The notes: a model not told the origin generated them from the letters alone. A DNA stretch of 64,000 nt from Ascidiaceihabitans donghaensis (GCF_900302465.1 NZ_OMOR01000001.1:2542001-2606000), one strand, 5' to 3'; positions 44,707-54,660 are shown, numbered from the stretch's first letter. A program made the numbers and translations.

Positions 44707-45894
44707 TTATAACCGTGCCGCATTCACCGCCTGTTGCAGGTCTGCAATCAGATCATCCGTGTCTTCGATCCCTACCGAAATACGCACCAAACCGTCAGTG
44801 ATGCCCAACGTGTCTTTTTGCGTGTCACTTAGGCGTTGATGAGTCGTTGTTGATGGATGCGTCATGATGGTTTTGGCATCGCCCAGATTGTTTGAGATAA
44901 TGCCAATCTTGACGGCATTTAGAAACCTGAACGCCGCCTCGCGCCCGCCTGCCAGATCAAGAGCCAACATCGTGCCGCCCTTGCCCATTTGGTGCGCAAC
45001 CAGATCGTGTTGCGGATGATCCTTCAGGCCAGGGTAAACAACGCGTTTCAACCCGCTTTGCCCCTGCAGTGCCTCTGCAATTGCCTGTGCGCTTGTGGTT
45101 TGGGCACGCACACGCAGGTCCATGGTTTCCAAGCCCTTCAGGTGCGTCCAAGCCGTAAACGGAGACATAGAGCCCCCTGTGTGCTTCATGTACGGTTCAA
45201 GCGTTTTTCGAATAAACTGCTTCGACCCCAGCACGATACCGCCCAGCGCACGGCCCTGCCCGTCTACGTGTTTGGTTGTGGAATACACAACGATATCAGC
45301 GCCTTGCGCGAATGCCTTGGAATAGACCGGCGTTGCAAAGACGTTATCAATCACCACCAGCGCACCCACGGCATGGGCAATTTCGGAAACGGCGGTGATG
45401 TCGATCACTTCGAGCGTCGGGTTCGACATGCTTTCAAAGAACACGGCTTTGGTGTCGGACCGAACTGCATCGCGCCATTGATCCAGATCGGTCCCATCTA
45501 CAAATGTCACCTCGACGCCATAGCGTGTTAGAATGTCCTCCAACACATACAGACACGACCCGAAAAGCGCACGTGATGACACCACATGGTCACCAGCCTT
45601 CAGCATGGACATGAGCGCACCAGACACAGCCGCCATCCCAGAGGCCGTGGCGAAGGCATCCTCTGCCCCTTCCAAAGCGGCCATCCGATCTTCGAACATT
45701 TTGACTGTTGGGTTGCCGTAACGCGCATAGATGAATTCATCCGGTCCGCATTCTTCAAAACGGGCGGCTGCGTCTTCGGCGCTGGCGTACACAAAGCCTT
45801 GTGTCAGAAAAATCGCCTCAGAAACTTCGCCGTATTGGCTGCGTCGTGTGCCGGAATGCACCGCTTTGGTGCGTGGATTCCAAGTGTCGGTCAT
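44707..45894 (-). CDS. metZ: O-succinylhomoserine sulfhydrylase
   Basis: PLP enzyme that converts O-succinylhomoserine and sulfide to homocysteine for methionine synthesis. 395 residues of the Cys/Met metabolism family. Motifs: TKAVHSGTRRSQYGEVSEAIFLTQGFVYASAEDA, IYARYGNPTVKMFEDRMAALEGAE, VIDNVFATPVYSKAFAQGADIVVYSTTKHVDGQGRALGG with the PLP Lys in STTKH, and MTHPSTTTHQRLS with GLVRISVGIEDTDDLI. The start MTDTWNPRTK has GGAGAGAAG upstream. A SAM-II riboswitch and a terminator lie between promoter and gene, so high SAM should stop its expression. Confidence 0.97.
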   Translation of the reverse strand: MTDTWNPRTKAVHSGTRRSQYGEVSEAIFLTQGFVYASAEDAAARFEECGPDEFIYARYGNPTVKMFEDRMAALEGAEDAFATASGMAAVSGALMSMLKAGDHVVSSRALFGSCLYVLEDILTRYGVEVTFVDGTDLDQWRDAVRSDTKAVFFESMSNPTLEVIDITAVSEIAHAVGALVVIDNVFATPVYSKAFAQGADIVVYSTTKHVDGQGRALGGIVLGSKQFIRKTLEPYMKHTGGSMSPFTAWTHLKGLETMDLRVRAQTTSAQAIAEALQGQSGLKRVVYPGLKDHPQHDLVAHQMGKGGTMLALDLAGGREAAFRFLNAVKIGIISNNLGDAKTIMTHPSTTTHQRLSDTQKDTLGITDGLVRISVGIEDTDDLIADLQQAVNAARL

Positions 45895-45931
45895 ATCTTC
45901 TCTCCACGGGTTGCAAAAAGGGCCAACCACG

Positions 45932-45970
45932 AAAAAAACCCCCGAACGCAAAGTCAAGCGAAGGGGGGCT
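45932..45970 (-). terminator. Intrinsic terminator in the metZ leader
   Basis: On the minus strand: CCCCC and GGGGG arms with an inner CGC/GCG pair, followed by TTTTTTT. It lies six bases after the aptamer and about 37 bases before metZ, so it is the expression platform of the SAM-II switch. Confidence 0.85.
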
Positions 45971-45975
45971 TCATC

Positions 45976-46062
45976 CTGACCTTTTAGCAGTTTTTGCGTG
46001 GTCTTTGGGGTCGCCCCCAAGCCGCACGTGGCCCGCAATCCGGTAACAAATCGCCACGAACA
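45976..46062 (-). promoter_or_regulatory. SAM-II riboswitch upstream of metZ
   Basis: The minus-strand RNA carries the SAM-II core in order: GUGGC, GAUUUG, CCGG-A-UUGC, GCCAC and GCUAAAAGG. GUGGC/GCCAC form P1. In place of the short L3 linker there is a longer insert with a UUGGGG/CCCCAA stem (GCGA loop) inside a CGUG/CACG pair. SAM-II controls methionine and SAM genes in alphaproteobacteria. The terminator right after it implies transcriptional OFF control. Confidence 0.85.
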
Positions 46063-46187
46063 TCACCTACGCCGTTGCGTGAAGCCCGTCAACACCGTGA
46101 CGCACCCGTAACCGGAGTTTCACGCCCAAGCCTTAGGCCTTCATCGCAGTGGCACCCCGTTTTGGTGCCCCCAAAGGAAAGCACCAG

Positions 46188-47108
46188 ATGCCATTGCTGC
46201 GTATAAATGCCACATCCGAAGGCCCGCAATTGCATGGCAGCCCTGTTCCGGCCCGCCGGGTCATCCAGACTGCGGCGCGGTCCAAGGGTCCGGTGATTAT
46301 TATGGTCCACGGCTTCAAATACGATCCTGAAACCCCGCGTTTTTGCCCGCATATCTCAATTTTTGATGCGCCTTCGGGGCGGAAACGCGACAGTTGGCCC
46401 GCAGCGCTGGGGTTTGCGGGTCGTGACCCGAACGAAGGTCTTGCCATCGCTTTTGCATGGCGTGCGCGTGGCACCTTGTGGCACGCATTGCGCACAGCGG
46501 CGCAGGCAGGGCAAAATCTGGCGCAAGTGATCGCAATCGTGAAACGCACAGCACCGGCGCGAGCTGTGCATGTCATCTGCCATTCTATGGGGTCAGAGGT
46601 GTTGTTTGAGGCATTGCACCATCTTCCCGCGCACAGCATTCAACGCGCTATAATCCTGACCGCCGCCAGTTATCAAAGCCGTGCATCAGCGGCCCTACAC
46701 ACAGATGCGGGGCAGACATTGGAGTTGTTCAACATCACAAGCCGCGAAAATGATCTGTTCGACGCGGGCTTTGAAACTCTGATCAAAGCCGCAACCCCAA
46801 GTGACCGAGCCGTCGGGGCTGGCCTCTGTGCACCCAACGCGGTCACCATCGAAATTGATTGCGATCTTACCCTGCAACGGCTGCGACTGACGGGTGCTGA
46901 CATAGCACCTGCAGCGCGACGGATCAGCCATTGGTCCGCCTATATGCGCCCAGGCCTCATGCCGTTTTACAATTCCCTTCTGCGGCGCCCCAGCGAAACG
47001 CCTTTGGCCGCATTGCGACACGCCTTGCCCCTTGTCGGCTCGCAGCGTTTCGCACGGCTTTTGCCCTTCATGCACAAACCCCAAGCAGGGCTACCTGCCC
47101 CGCTTTAG
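46188..47108 (+). CDS. Alpha/beta hydrolase family protein
   Basis: 306 residues. The oxyanion strand is KGPVIIMVHGFKYDPETPRFCPH, the nucleophile elbow VHVICHSMGSEVLFEALHHL has Ser in CHSMGS, and an acidic residue lies downstream in FNITSRENDLFDAGFETLI. The final His partner is less clear. Substrate unknown; it resembles small cytoplasmic hydrolases annotated as DUF900-like. MPLLRINATS is chosen as the start because AAAGGA lies about ten bases before it. It is divergent from metZ, so the shared gap (46063-46187) holds both promoters. Confidence 0.82.
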   Translation: MPLLRINATSEGPQLHGSPVPARRVIQTAARSKGPVIIMVHGFKYDPETPRFCPHISIFDAPSGRKRDSWPAALGFAGRDPNEGLAIAFAWRARGTLWHALRTAAQAGQNLAQVIAIVKRTAPARAVHVICHSMGSEVLFEALHHLPAHSIQRAIILTAASYQSRASAALHTDAGQTLELFNITSRENDLFDAGFETLIKAATPSDRAVGAGLCAPNAVTIEIDCDLTLQRLRLTGADIAPAARRISHWSAYMRPGLMPFYNSLLRRPSETPLAALRHALPLVGSQRFARLLPFMHKPQAGLPAPL

Positions 47109-47240
47109 GTACGCCCAGCCAGAGAACAATTTGCAAACGAGACGGATTGCGGCAGAGCTTGGCGAAATTTCGCCATTCAAGGTCTGCTTTGCTGGAGCTG
47201 CATTTAACATTTACCGCGTTTTTCTGTGTCATCCATTTCT

Positions 47241-47345
47241 ATGGACGCCGCACTTCTGGTGCAGATTGCGATGTTCACCCGCGATCTTACCGCCAAGGTC
47301 GCGTTCGCCGTCGCCCCGCGCAGCGACCGCTTTTCGGACAGCTGA
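47241..47345 (+). CDS. Possible 34-aa small ORF
   Basis: ATG 47241 to TGA 47343-47345 encodes MDAALLVQIAMFTRDLTAKV and a further 14 residues. Codons are GC3-rich like real genes here, but no Shine-Dalgarno is visible and no family is recognised. It lies in the 246-bp convergent gap between the alpha/beta hydrolase and yciB genes. It could be a gene remnant. Confidence 0.2.
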   Translation: MDAALLVQIAMFTRDLTAKVAFAVAPRSDRFSDS

Positions 47346-47354
47346 CCCGTTGCG

Positions 47355-47996
47355 TCAGGCCTCTTCTTCGGGCTCGGAGCTGTAGGTTTGAAACAAGCGC
47401 CCTTGCGTCATGAAGAACGCAAAAAGTGCAGCACTTAGGCCAAAGGTTTTGAAATAAACCCATGTTTCGGTGCTCATGGAGCGCCACACAATTTCATTGG
47501 CCACAGCAAGTGCCAGAAAGAACAGTGCCACGCGTTTGGTCAAAATCATCCAGCCTTCGTCCTTCAGCGGCATCATTTCTTCCATCACGTACTTCAGATA
47601 GGATTGGCCCCGCAGCAGTCCAAACCCCAAAACGCCGCCAAAAAGCACATAAATCATCGTTGGTTTCATTTTAAAAAAGCGGTCATCGTTCAACCACACA
47701 GACAGGCCACCAAAGACAACAACCAAAACCAGCGTGGCCACCTGCATCTTGGACAGTTTGCCAGTCAACCACCAAAGCGCACCGGTGCTTGCAATCAAAA
47801 GTGGGATAAAGGCTGCTGTAACAACGATAAATCCATCATAGTCCGTGCCCCCTATGGTAAAAACATCATTCTTCATGCGCAGGTACGCGATGAAAAACAA
47901 AATGACCGGGCCAAGTTCCAGCGCCGTTTTCAAAAACGGATTGATGTCTTTTCTGTCCGAGGGTTTGTTCGAAGTATCGCCTGTCACGTTTGTCAT
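47355..47996 (-). CDS. yciB: Inner membrane-spanning protein YciB (septation protein A)
   Basis: 213 residues with five predicted helices. The conserved first block is INPFLKTALELGPVILFFIAYLRMKNDVF. Later blocks are LVVVFGGLSVWLNDDRFFKMKPTMIYVLFGGVLGFGLLRGQSYLKYVME, TKRVALFFLALAVANEIVWRSMSTETWVYFKTFG and FFMTQGRLFQTY. YciB/IspZ interacts with the cell elongation and division machinery in E. coli and is linked to membrane homeostasis. MTNVTGDTSNK (ATG 47996) follows GGATAGG. It lies 14 bases after the DMT permease stop; ftsY-permease-yciB is conserved in many Rhodobacterales. Confidence 0.94.
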   Translation of the reverse strand: MTNVTGDTSNKPSDRKDINPFLKTALELGPVILFFIAYLRMKNDVFTIGGTDYDGFIVVTAAFIPLLIASTGALWWLTGKLSKMQVATLVLVVVFGGLSVWLNDDRFFKMKPTMIYVLFGGVLGFGLLRGQSYLKYVMEEMMPLKDEGWMILTKRVALFFLALAVANEIVWRSMSTETWVYFKTFGLSAALFAFFMTQGRLFQTYSSEPEEEA

Positions 47997-48010
47997 CCTA
48001 TCCGGGCGGC

Positions 48011-48931
48011 CTAGCCGCCCATTTCCACAATCACTGCGCCAAGCGCTATCAACGCCATCAAAGCGATGCGCCGCGGGCCCACTGTTTCTTTCAACACCAA
48101 CCAACCGATCAAAGCTGCAAACACCGTTGAGGTTTCGCGCAACACTGCCGCCTCGCCCACCTTATCAAGCCGCGTGGCCATCATAATAGCGCCAAAGCTT
48201 AGGAAAGCGACAATACCCCCGATGACACCCCGCACCATCAAAGGTCCCAACGCAGGCCGGTTTTCCATTTTTAGCCACCGCCGCAATGCAACCGGCGGCA
48301 TCGCTGTACCATCGATCATGAAAAACCACGCAAGAAACGTAAACGGGTTCGCCGTGGCCCGTATCCCATATGCGTCATATGTGGTGTAAAGTGCCACGAA
48401 CAACCCCGTCAGCACAGCAAGTGCCAATGCCACATTCAGCGTGTCGCGTTCAGCTTCCAAATAAAGCAGGTTGTAAATCGCCAGCCCAAAAATCCCCGAC
48501 AGCAACACCGCTACGCCGAACCATTGCACCCCCGAAAACGTCTCGTCGAAGATCAGGTAGGCGCCGATCACCGCAAAGAGCGGCCCTGTGCCGCGTACCA
48601 CAGGGTAAACGACAGTGTAGGCGCCCCGTGTGTATGCCATGGCCTGAAGAACCTTGTAGATGACATGGATGACCCAGACAGCCGCAAAGATCGGCCACAT
48701 GTGGGGTTCAGGCCACGGCACGACAAACAGCGCAAACGGCGCGGCCATCAGCCCATAGCTTGCATCAATCGCGCCGCGCGTCAGCCAAGGGTCGTGCCGT
48801 CCTTTTTGCAGCGCACCAAAGACCGCATGTAAAAAAGCCGCCATAATCGCCAACATCAGAGCCACCTGATGCCCCGTGGCCGTGCCTTCGATCGAGATCA
48901 ACCAGTCGGTCACCGCAAGATCGTCCAACAA
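48011..48931 (-). CDS. DMT-superfamily EamA permease
   Basis: 306 residues with ten predicted helices. Landmarks: LMLAIMAAFLHAVFGALQKGRHDPW, VIHVIYKVLQAMAYTRGAYTVVYPVVRGTGPLFAVIGAYLIFDE (first EamA repeat) and the second repeat ending GEAAVLRETSTVFAALIGWLVLKETVG. Substrate unknown. The start is uncertain: TTG 48931 has AAGGA ten bases upstream, but an ATG at about 48856 (MLAIMAAFLHA) would also start cleanly before the first helix. It precedes yciB on the same strand and follows ftsY. Confidence 0.88.
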   Translation of the reverse strand: MLDDLAVTDWLISIEGTATGHQVALMLAIMAAFLHAVFGALQKGRHDPWLTRGAIDASYGLMAAPFALFVVPWPEPHMWPIFAAVWVIHVIYKVLQAMAYTRGAYTVVYPVVRGTGPLFAVIGAYLIFDETFSGVQWFGVAVLLSGIFGLAIYNLLYLEAERDTLNVALALAVLTGLFVALYTTYDAYGIRATANPFTFLAWFFMIDGTAMPPVALRRWLKMENRPALGPLMVRGVIGGIVAFLSFGAIMMATRLDKVGEAAVLRETSTVFAALIGWLVLKETVGPRRIALMALIALGAVIVEMGG

Positions 48932-48955
48932 GGTGGTGATGTCCTTGGCATTGCA

Positions 48956-49020
48956 GGGGGCCGTCTGCCCCCATCAGCGCTGCGCACCTCCCCCCCGAGG
49001 ATTTTTTTCGAAAAAAGACG
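48956..49020. repeat. Intergenic element E3
   Basis: GGGGGC 48956-48961 / GCCCCC 48967-48972 hairpin, then CCTCCCCCCCGAGGATTTTTTTCG and AAAAAAGACG. Same family as E1. It lies between ftsY (ending 49026) and the permease gene. Confidence 0.7.
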
Positions 49021-49025
49021 CGGCA

Positions 49026-50207
<1,182 letters not shown>

Positions 50208-50254
50208 GATGCCCCGATAATTGTATGACCATCACCTAATACGCGGGCGCAGAC

Positions 50255-51157
50255 ATGAAAAGACAAGACATGATTTTCGCCCTTTTGACGGGGTTTGTTT
50301 TATGGGGTTCACCATTGCACGCCCAAGAACATGGTACTATGTGTTCGTTGCGTGCAGCGGGACCGCAAGATTGTATCCGGCCCGCGTTTTTTGCCTTTGA
50401 TACCTGCCAGCAGATTGAAAACACGGCACGCCGTTACGGGTTGGATGCGGGCTTTTTTGCACGGCTGCTTTGGCAGGAAAGCCGCTTTGATCCCAATGCG
50501 CTAAGTCCTGCGGGGGCACAAGGTATCGCGCAATTTATGCCCGGAACGGCCAAACAGCGCAATCTGCCAGACAGCTACAACCCAGCACAAGCCATTGAAA
50601 GGTCAGCGCAATATTTGGGTGTTCTGCAACGCACCTACGGCAACGCAGGTTTGGCGGCGGTGGCATACAATGGCGGAGAACGCCGCGCAGACGGGTTTAC
50701 GCAAGACGGCAAAGGGCTGGCACGCGAGACCGTGAATTATGTGCAAATCATCACCGGACTTACCGCTGAGACATGGCGCGACACGCCGCCAAAAACGCAT
50801 GACTTTCGGCTGAACGGGGCGCAACCGTTTCTGGCCGCATGTGTGAATATGGCCAAAAACCGGACATACACAAAATACAAGCAACCTGAGCCCGCTTTGA
50901 AGAAATGGGGTGCGCAGCTGGCTTTTGGCGCGACAAAAAGCGAAGCAAAACAGAACCTGCGCAGACTTACATCGCGGTGCAAAAGCTTGGTTGCACAAGA
51001 GAAAATCGATTACCTCACTATAAAATCACGCGCCGCACGCACAGGCAGCTACGTCATGGCCCGCGTCGGGCGCAGCAGTCAAAAAGCGGCAGCGCAGCTG
51101 TGCAAATCCGTCCGGGACAAAGGATGTATCTGCCGCGTGTACAGCAACAAAGGCTGA
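50255..51157 (+). CDS. Lytic transglycosylase (SLT domain)
   Basis: 300 residues with a Sec signal (MIFALLTGFVLWGSPLHAQ). The SLT fold shows GLDAGFFARLLWQESRFDPNALSPAGAQGIAQFMPGTAKQRNLPDSYNPAQAIERSAQYLGVLQ, with the catalytic Glu in LLWQESRF, and AYNGGERR. The C-terminal ~100 residues with paired Cys (SRCKSL, QLCKSVRDKGCICRVY) are SPOR-like. It probably cleaves septal or lateral peptidoglycan. Divergent from ftsY. A hairpin overlaps the stop. Confidence 0.93.
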   Translation: MKRQDMIFALLTGFVLWGSPLHAQEHGTMCSLRAAGPQDCIRPAFFAFDTCQQIENTARRYGLDAGFFARLLWQESRFDPNALSPAGAQGIAQFMPGTAKQRNLPDSYNPAQAIERSAQYLGVLQRTYGNAGLAAVAYNGGERRADGFTQDGKGLARETVNYVQIITGLTAETWRDTPPKTHDFRLNGAQPFLAACVNMAKNRTYTKYKQPEPALKKWGAQLAFGATKSEAKQNLRRLTSRCKSLVAQEKIDYLTIKSRAARTGSYVMARVGRSSQKAAAQLCKSVRDKGCICRVYSNKG

Positions 51158-51170
51158 AACCAGCCTTTGT
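51147..51170 (+). terminator. Hairpin at the end of the lytic transglycosylase gene
   Basis: ACAAAGGCTG 51147-51156 / CAGCCTTTGT 51161-51170 with an AAAC loop, a perfect 10-bp stem containing the TGA stop (51155-51157). No T tract follows. Confidence 0.45.
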
Positions 51171-51205
51171 CTGCACCAACGACCCCGCTTAGCGACAGCC
51201 GCGCC

Positions 51206-52897
51206 TTAGATTTCGTCGCCGAAGTGTTGCATCGTCAATTTGATCGGATTGGGTGCCGCTTGGCCCAACCCGCAGATCGATGCGTCGCTCATGGCGGTGC
51301 ACAGCTCAGTCAGCAACCCTTGGTCCCATGTATCGGCTTGCATCAATTTGACAGCCTTTTCACACCCAACACGGCAGGGCGTACATTGGCCACAGCTTTC
51401 GTCTTCGAAGAACCGCAGCATGTTAAGGGCTGCATCGCGGGCTTTGTCTGCATCTGACAGAACGACAACCGCAGCAGAGCCGATGAAAGTGCCGTGGGGC
51501 TGCAACGTATCAAAATCCAGTGGAATGTCATTCATAGACGCAGGCAACAGCCCTGAAGACGGGCCGCCCGGTTGGTAGGCTTTGAAACTATGCCCCTCTG
51601 CCATCCCGCCTGCCGCGTCAATGATGTCAGTGATGGTGGAACCGGCTGGCAACAAGAACACCCCGGGATTGGCCACGCGGCCGGACACAGAATAGCTGCG
51701 CAAACCTTTGCGGCCATTGTGTTCGGTTGCGTTTAGGCATTCGGGGCCTTCACGACAGATCCGAGCGATCCAATGCAGGGTCTCGACGTTGTGCACGAGG
51801 GTCGGTTGGCCGAACACACCAACCTGCGCCACAAACGGCGGGCGGTGACGGGGCATGCCGCGTTTGCCTTCGATGCTTTCGATCATCGCGGATTCTTCGC
51901 CACAGATGTAGGCTCCTGCGCCACGTCGCAGGTCGATATATCCCGGTTCTACAACACCTGCGTCTTCCAAGGCTTTGATTTCACGCGCAAGAATTTCCAG
52001 AACTGCCGGGTATTCGTCACGCATATAGATGAATGCCGTGTCTGCTTCGACAGCCCACGCTGCGATCAGCATACCTTCGAGAAACAGATGCGGGGTGCGT
52101 TCAAGATAGTACCGGTCTTTGAAGGTGCCTGGTTCGCCTTCGTCCCCGTTCACGGCCAGATACCTTGGCCCTGCGTTCGCACGCACAAAGCCCCATTTCG
52201 TGCCAGAGGGAAAACCTGCCCCCCCAAGGCCGCGCAAACCGCTTTCTTTGATTTTGGCCTGAACGTCTTCCCAATCGCCGGAATTGCGCAGTTCGGTCAA
52301 GGCGCTGTACCCGCCATCAGCCACGTAATCGGCATATGTTTGGTAATCTGGCACATGGGCATGTGTATCGCCTGCTGCGATGGCTGCTTCGACCTTTTCC
52401 ACAGTCGCATGATCGACGTGATTGTGTCCCAGTTCCAACACAGGTGCAGTGTCACACCGTCCCATGCAAGGGGCGCGCAACACGCGCACTTCTTCGGGGT
52501 TCAAACCGTCTTCAAGGGCGGCTTTCAACGCCTGTGCCCCTGCCAGTTCGCAAGACAGGGAATCGCACACGCGAATGGTCAGTGCAGGGGGCGGTGTGTC
52601 GTCTTCTTTGACAACATCAAAATGGGCATAGAATGTCGCGACTTCGTAGACCTCGGCCATGGACATGCGCATTTCTTCGGCCAACGCACGCAGGTGCGCC
52701 GCGCTGAGATGACCAAAGGCGTCCTGAATTTTATGCAGGTGTTCAATCAGAAGGTCGCGCCGACGCGGCGCATCCCCCAAAAGATCTTGCACCTGTGACC
52801 ACGCCAGATCATCCAGCTGACGGCCTTTTGTGTGGCGACGGCCCTTGCCTTTGCCTGATTTCCAAACACCGGATTTGTCGTTGTTGTCTAGGGCCAT
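51206..52897 (-). CDS. NuoE-NuoF fusion, NAD-linked formate dehydrogenase beta-type subunit
   Basis: 563 residues. Residues ~20-170 are a NuoE-like 2Fe-2S thioredoxin-fold domain (MAEVYEVATFYAHFDV, VCDSLSCELAGAQAL, LRAPCMGRCDTAP). The rest is NuoF-like: FMN/NAD site SGLRGLGGAGFPSGTKWGFVR and VNGDEGEPGTFKDR, a SLBB-like middle, and the 4Fe-4S motif ESCGQCTPCRVGC. Such fusions are the FdsG/FdsB diaphorase part of soluble NAD-dependent formate dehydrogenases. The molybdenum-containing alpha subunit normally encoded downstream is absent here; the lytic transglycosylase gene follows on the other strand. MALDNNDKSG follows AAGGA. Confidence 0.92.
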   Translation of the reverse strand: MALDNNDKSGVWKSGKGKGRRHTKGRQLDDLAWSQVQDLLGDAPRRRDLLIEHLHKIQDAFGHLSAAHLRALAEEMRMSMAEVYEVATFYAHFDVVKEDDTPPPALTIRVCDSLSCELAGAQALKAALEDGLNPEEVRVLRAPCMGRCDTAPVLELGHNHVDHATVEKVEAAIAAGDTHAHVPDYQTYADYVADGGYSALTELRNSGDWEDVQAKIKESGLRGLGGAGFPSGTKWGFVRANAGPRYLAVNGDEGEPGTFKDRYYLERTPHLFLEGMLIAAWAVEADTAFIYMRDEYPAVLEILAREIKALEDAGVVEPGYIDLRRGAGAYICGEESAMIESIEGKRGMPRHRPPFVAQVGVFGQPTLVHNVETLHWIARICREGPECLNATEHNGRKGLRSYSVSGRVANPGVFLLPAGSTITDIIDAAGGMAEGHSFKAYQPGGPSSGLLPASMNDIPLDFDTLQPHGTFIGSAAVVVLSDADKARDAALNMLRFFEDESCGQCTPCRVGCEKAVKLMQADTWDQGLLTELCTAMSDASICGLGQAAPNPIKLTMQHFGDEI

Positions 52898-53114
52898 GGG
52901 TGCCGTCCTTCGCATCACTGTTTGGCACAATCTATCAGTGCCACGCAGACTGCATGACCCCAAAAACGACAGATCAAAGTGGATTTCAGAACATCACAGG
53001 GCACAAGCGCCGCAAGGATTTCCCATAGGCGTCACCAAATCGGCGAAATTCCCATTTACGCTGCGTTGAGACGGACATGTGATAATCTCAATCACCAAAG
53101 GAGCGATTCTACCG

Positions 53115-54317
53115 ATGTCACGCTTTGCCATAGCCAGCACAACGCCTGTGTTGTGTATTCTGTTGGCCTGCTTTTACGGCGGCCTGTGGACAGGTGTGGC
53201 AGTTGCATCAATCACTCTGGTCGTGTTTTTTCTGGACAAATTGACCCCAGAGGACTGGCAAGCACCACTTGAAAGCGATGGCCATGCGTTGTCCGTGACA
53301 CTGGGGCTGGTTCATTTTGTGTTGATGGGCTGTGTCATTTGGGCCGTAAGCCGCGGCAACCACCTGACAGCGCTGGAAAAAAACCTGATTGTGGCGGCCG
53401 CCAGCCTGTGGTTCGGGCAAGTGTCCAATTCCAATGCACATGAATTGATCCATCGCACATCGCGTTGGCCCCGCAGGTTGGGTGTGGCGCTTTACAGCTC
53501 ATTGTTGTTTGGACATCACGCCAGTGCGCATCCACGTGTGCATCACGTTCATGCCTCAACAGACAAAGACCCCAATTCATCGCGGCTGAACGAATGGTTT
53601 TATGCCTTTGCCTGGCGCGCATGGACACAAAGCTATGCCGCGGGGCTTAAGGCAGAAAACATGGCACGGGCGCGGGCCAGCCGGGATACGCCCATGTGGC
53701 GGCATCCTTATGTGTTATATTGCATGTTATCTTTGGGCACGATGGCTGCGGCCTTTGCGATTGGCGGTGTTATCGGCGTCGTCACTTTGATCGGGCTTGC
53801 CCTGTATTCGGTGGGACAATTGCTGCTGTCTGATTACGTGCAACACTACGGATTGCGGCGCAAAACCCTTGCAGACGGCAAATACGAACCCATCGGGCCT
53901 GCGCATGCTTGGAATGCACCACATTGGTATTCAAGCGCTATGATGTTGAACGCGCCGCGCCATTCGGAACACCATTTGCACCCCGGCCGTGCGTTTCCGC
54001 AGTTGGATCTGGACAGTGACACGATGCCAATGCTGCCCCATGCGTTGCCTGTCATGGCGGTTATCGCATTGTTTCCACCGATTTGGATGCGGGTTATGAA
54101 CGCAAGGGTCGCGGAATGGGACCGTAAAACGGCCCCCCGTCCTGCGCGACAAATCGCGCCCCAAGGGGCTGCCTTGTCGCGCAAGGGTGGTCTTATCGCA
54201 GCTCGCGTGCCAAGCTTGTATGATGATACAGACCAGCAGCCTGATGGCCCTCGCCCTGAGCCTCACGACGATCACCTCGACGGTTCCCGCGCAAGCCGAA
54301 CCGATGAGCGGGGCTGA
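53115..54317 (+). CDS. alkB: Alkane 1-monooxygenase (AlkB) family
   Basis: Membrane di-iron hydroxylase for medium-chain alkanes. 400 residues with about six helices. The His boxes are NSNAHELIHRTSR, GHHASAHPRVHHVHASTDKDPNSSR and NAPRHSEHHLHPGRAF, plus HAWNAPHWYSS. The start MSRFAIASTT follows AAAGGAG by 11 bases. The last ~33 residues (SLYDDTDQQPDGPRPEPHDD...) run in a different frame through the signal-peptide region of the next gene and look non-homologous to AlkB; homologues usually end near VAEWD. Rubredoxin is not nearby. Confidence 0.9.
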   Translation: MSRFAIASTTPVLCILLACFYGGLWTGVAVASITLVVFFLDKLTPEDWQAPLESDGHALSVTLGLVHFVLMGCVIWAVSRGNHLTALEKNLIVAAASLWFGQVSNSNAHELIHRTSRWPRRLGVALYSSLLFGHHASAHPRVHHVHASTDKDPNSSRLNEWFYAFAWRAWTQSYAAGLKAENMARARASRDTPMWRHPYVLYCMLSLGTMAAAFAIGGVIGVVTLIGLALYSVGQLLLSDYVQHYGLRRKTLADGKYEPIGPAHAWNAPHWYSSAMMLNAPRHSEHHLHPGRAFPQLDLDSDTMPMLPHALPVMAVIALFPPIWMRVMNARVAEWDRKTAPRPARQIAPQGAALSRKGGLIAARVPSLYDDTDQQPDGPRPEPHDDHLDGSRASRTDERG

Positions 54318-54639
54318 ATTCGACGCTTACACAAAAGGCAAAACCTTGTATTTTGGCCGTGGCGGCGAAGCCTATGGGGCCGAAGTGTATCTGGACAACA
54401 AGCGCGTGCGATGGTCATTTCTGGATGGCGACTGCAAAGACGGGCGCTGGTACGAGGATGGCCCCGGCAATATTTGTTTTGTCTACGAGGACCGCCCAGA
54501 CCCACAATGCTGGAGCTTTGAAATCGGCGGGTCCGGTTTGATCGCGAAATTCAAGACCAACCCCGAATCCCTTGATCTATACGAGGCGCAGGACGTCAAC
54601 GAAGACATGATCTGCCTTGGGCCAAAAGTTGGCGTTTAA
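54220..54639 (+). CDS. Periplasmic hypothetical protein
   Basis: 139 residues from ATG 54220. A Sec signal (MMIQTSSLMALALSLTTITSTVPAQAEP) precedes a domain with AEFDAYTKGKTLYFGRGGEAYGAEVYLDNKRVRWSFLDGDCKDGRWYEDGPGNICFVYEDRPDPQCWSFEI and two Cys pairs that could form disulfides. No family recognised; similar small exported proteins are widespread in roseobacters. It overlaps the end of alkB by about 98 bases in another frame. Copy 4 of the 22-nt repeat follows its stop. Confidence 0.75.
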   Translation: MMIQTSSLMALALSLTTITSTVPAQAEPMSGAEFDAYTKGKTLYFGRGGEAYGAEVYLDNKRVRWSFLDGDCKDGRWYEDGPGNICFVYEDRPDPQCWSFEIGGSGLIAKFKTNPESLDLYEAQDVNEDMICLGPKVGV

Positions 54640-54660
54640 ACGGAAGCTGGCAGATGCCTC

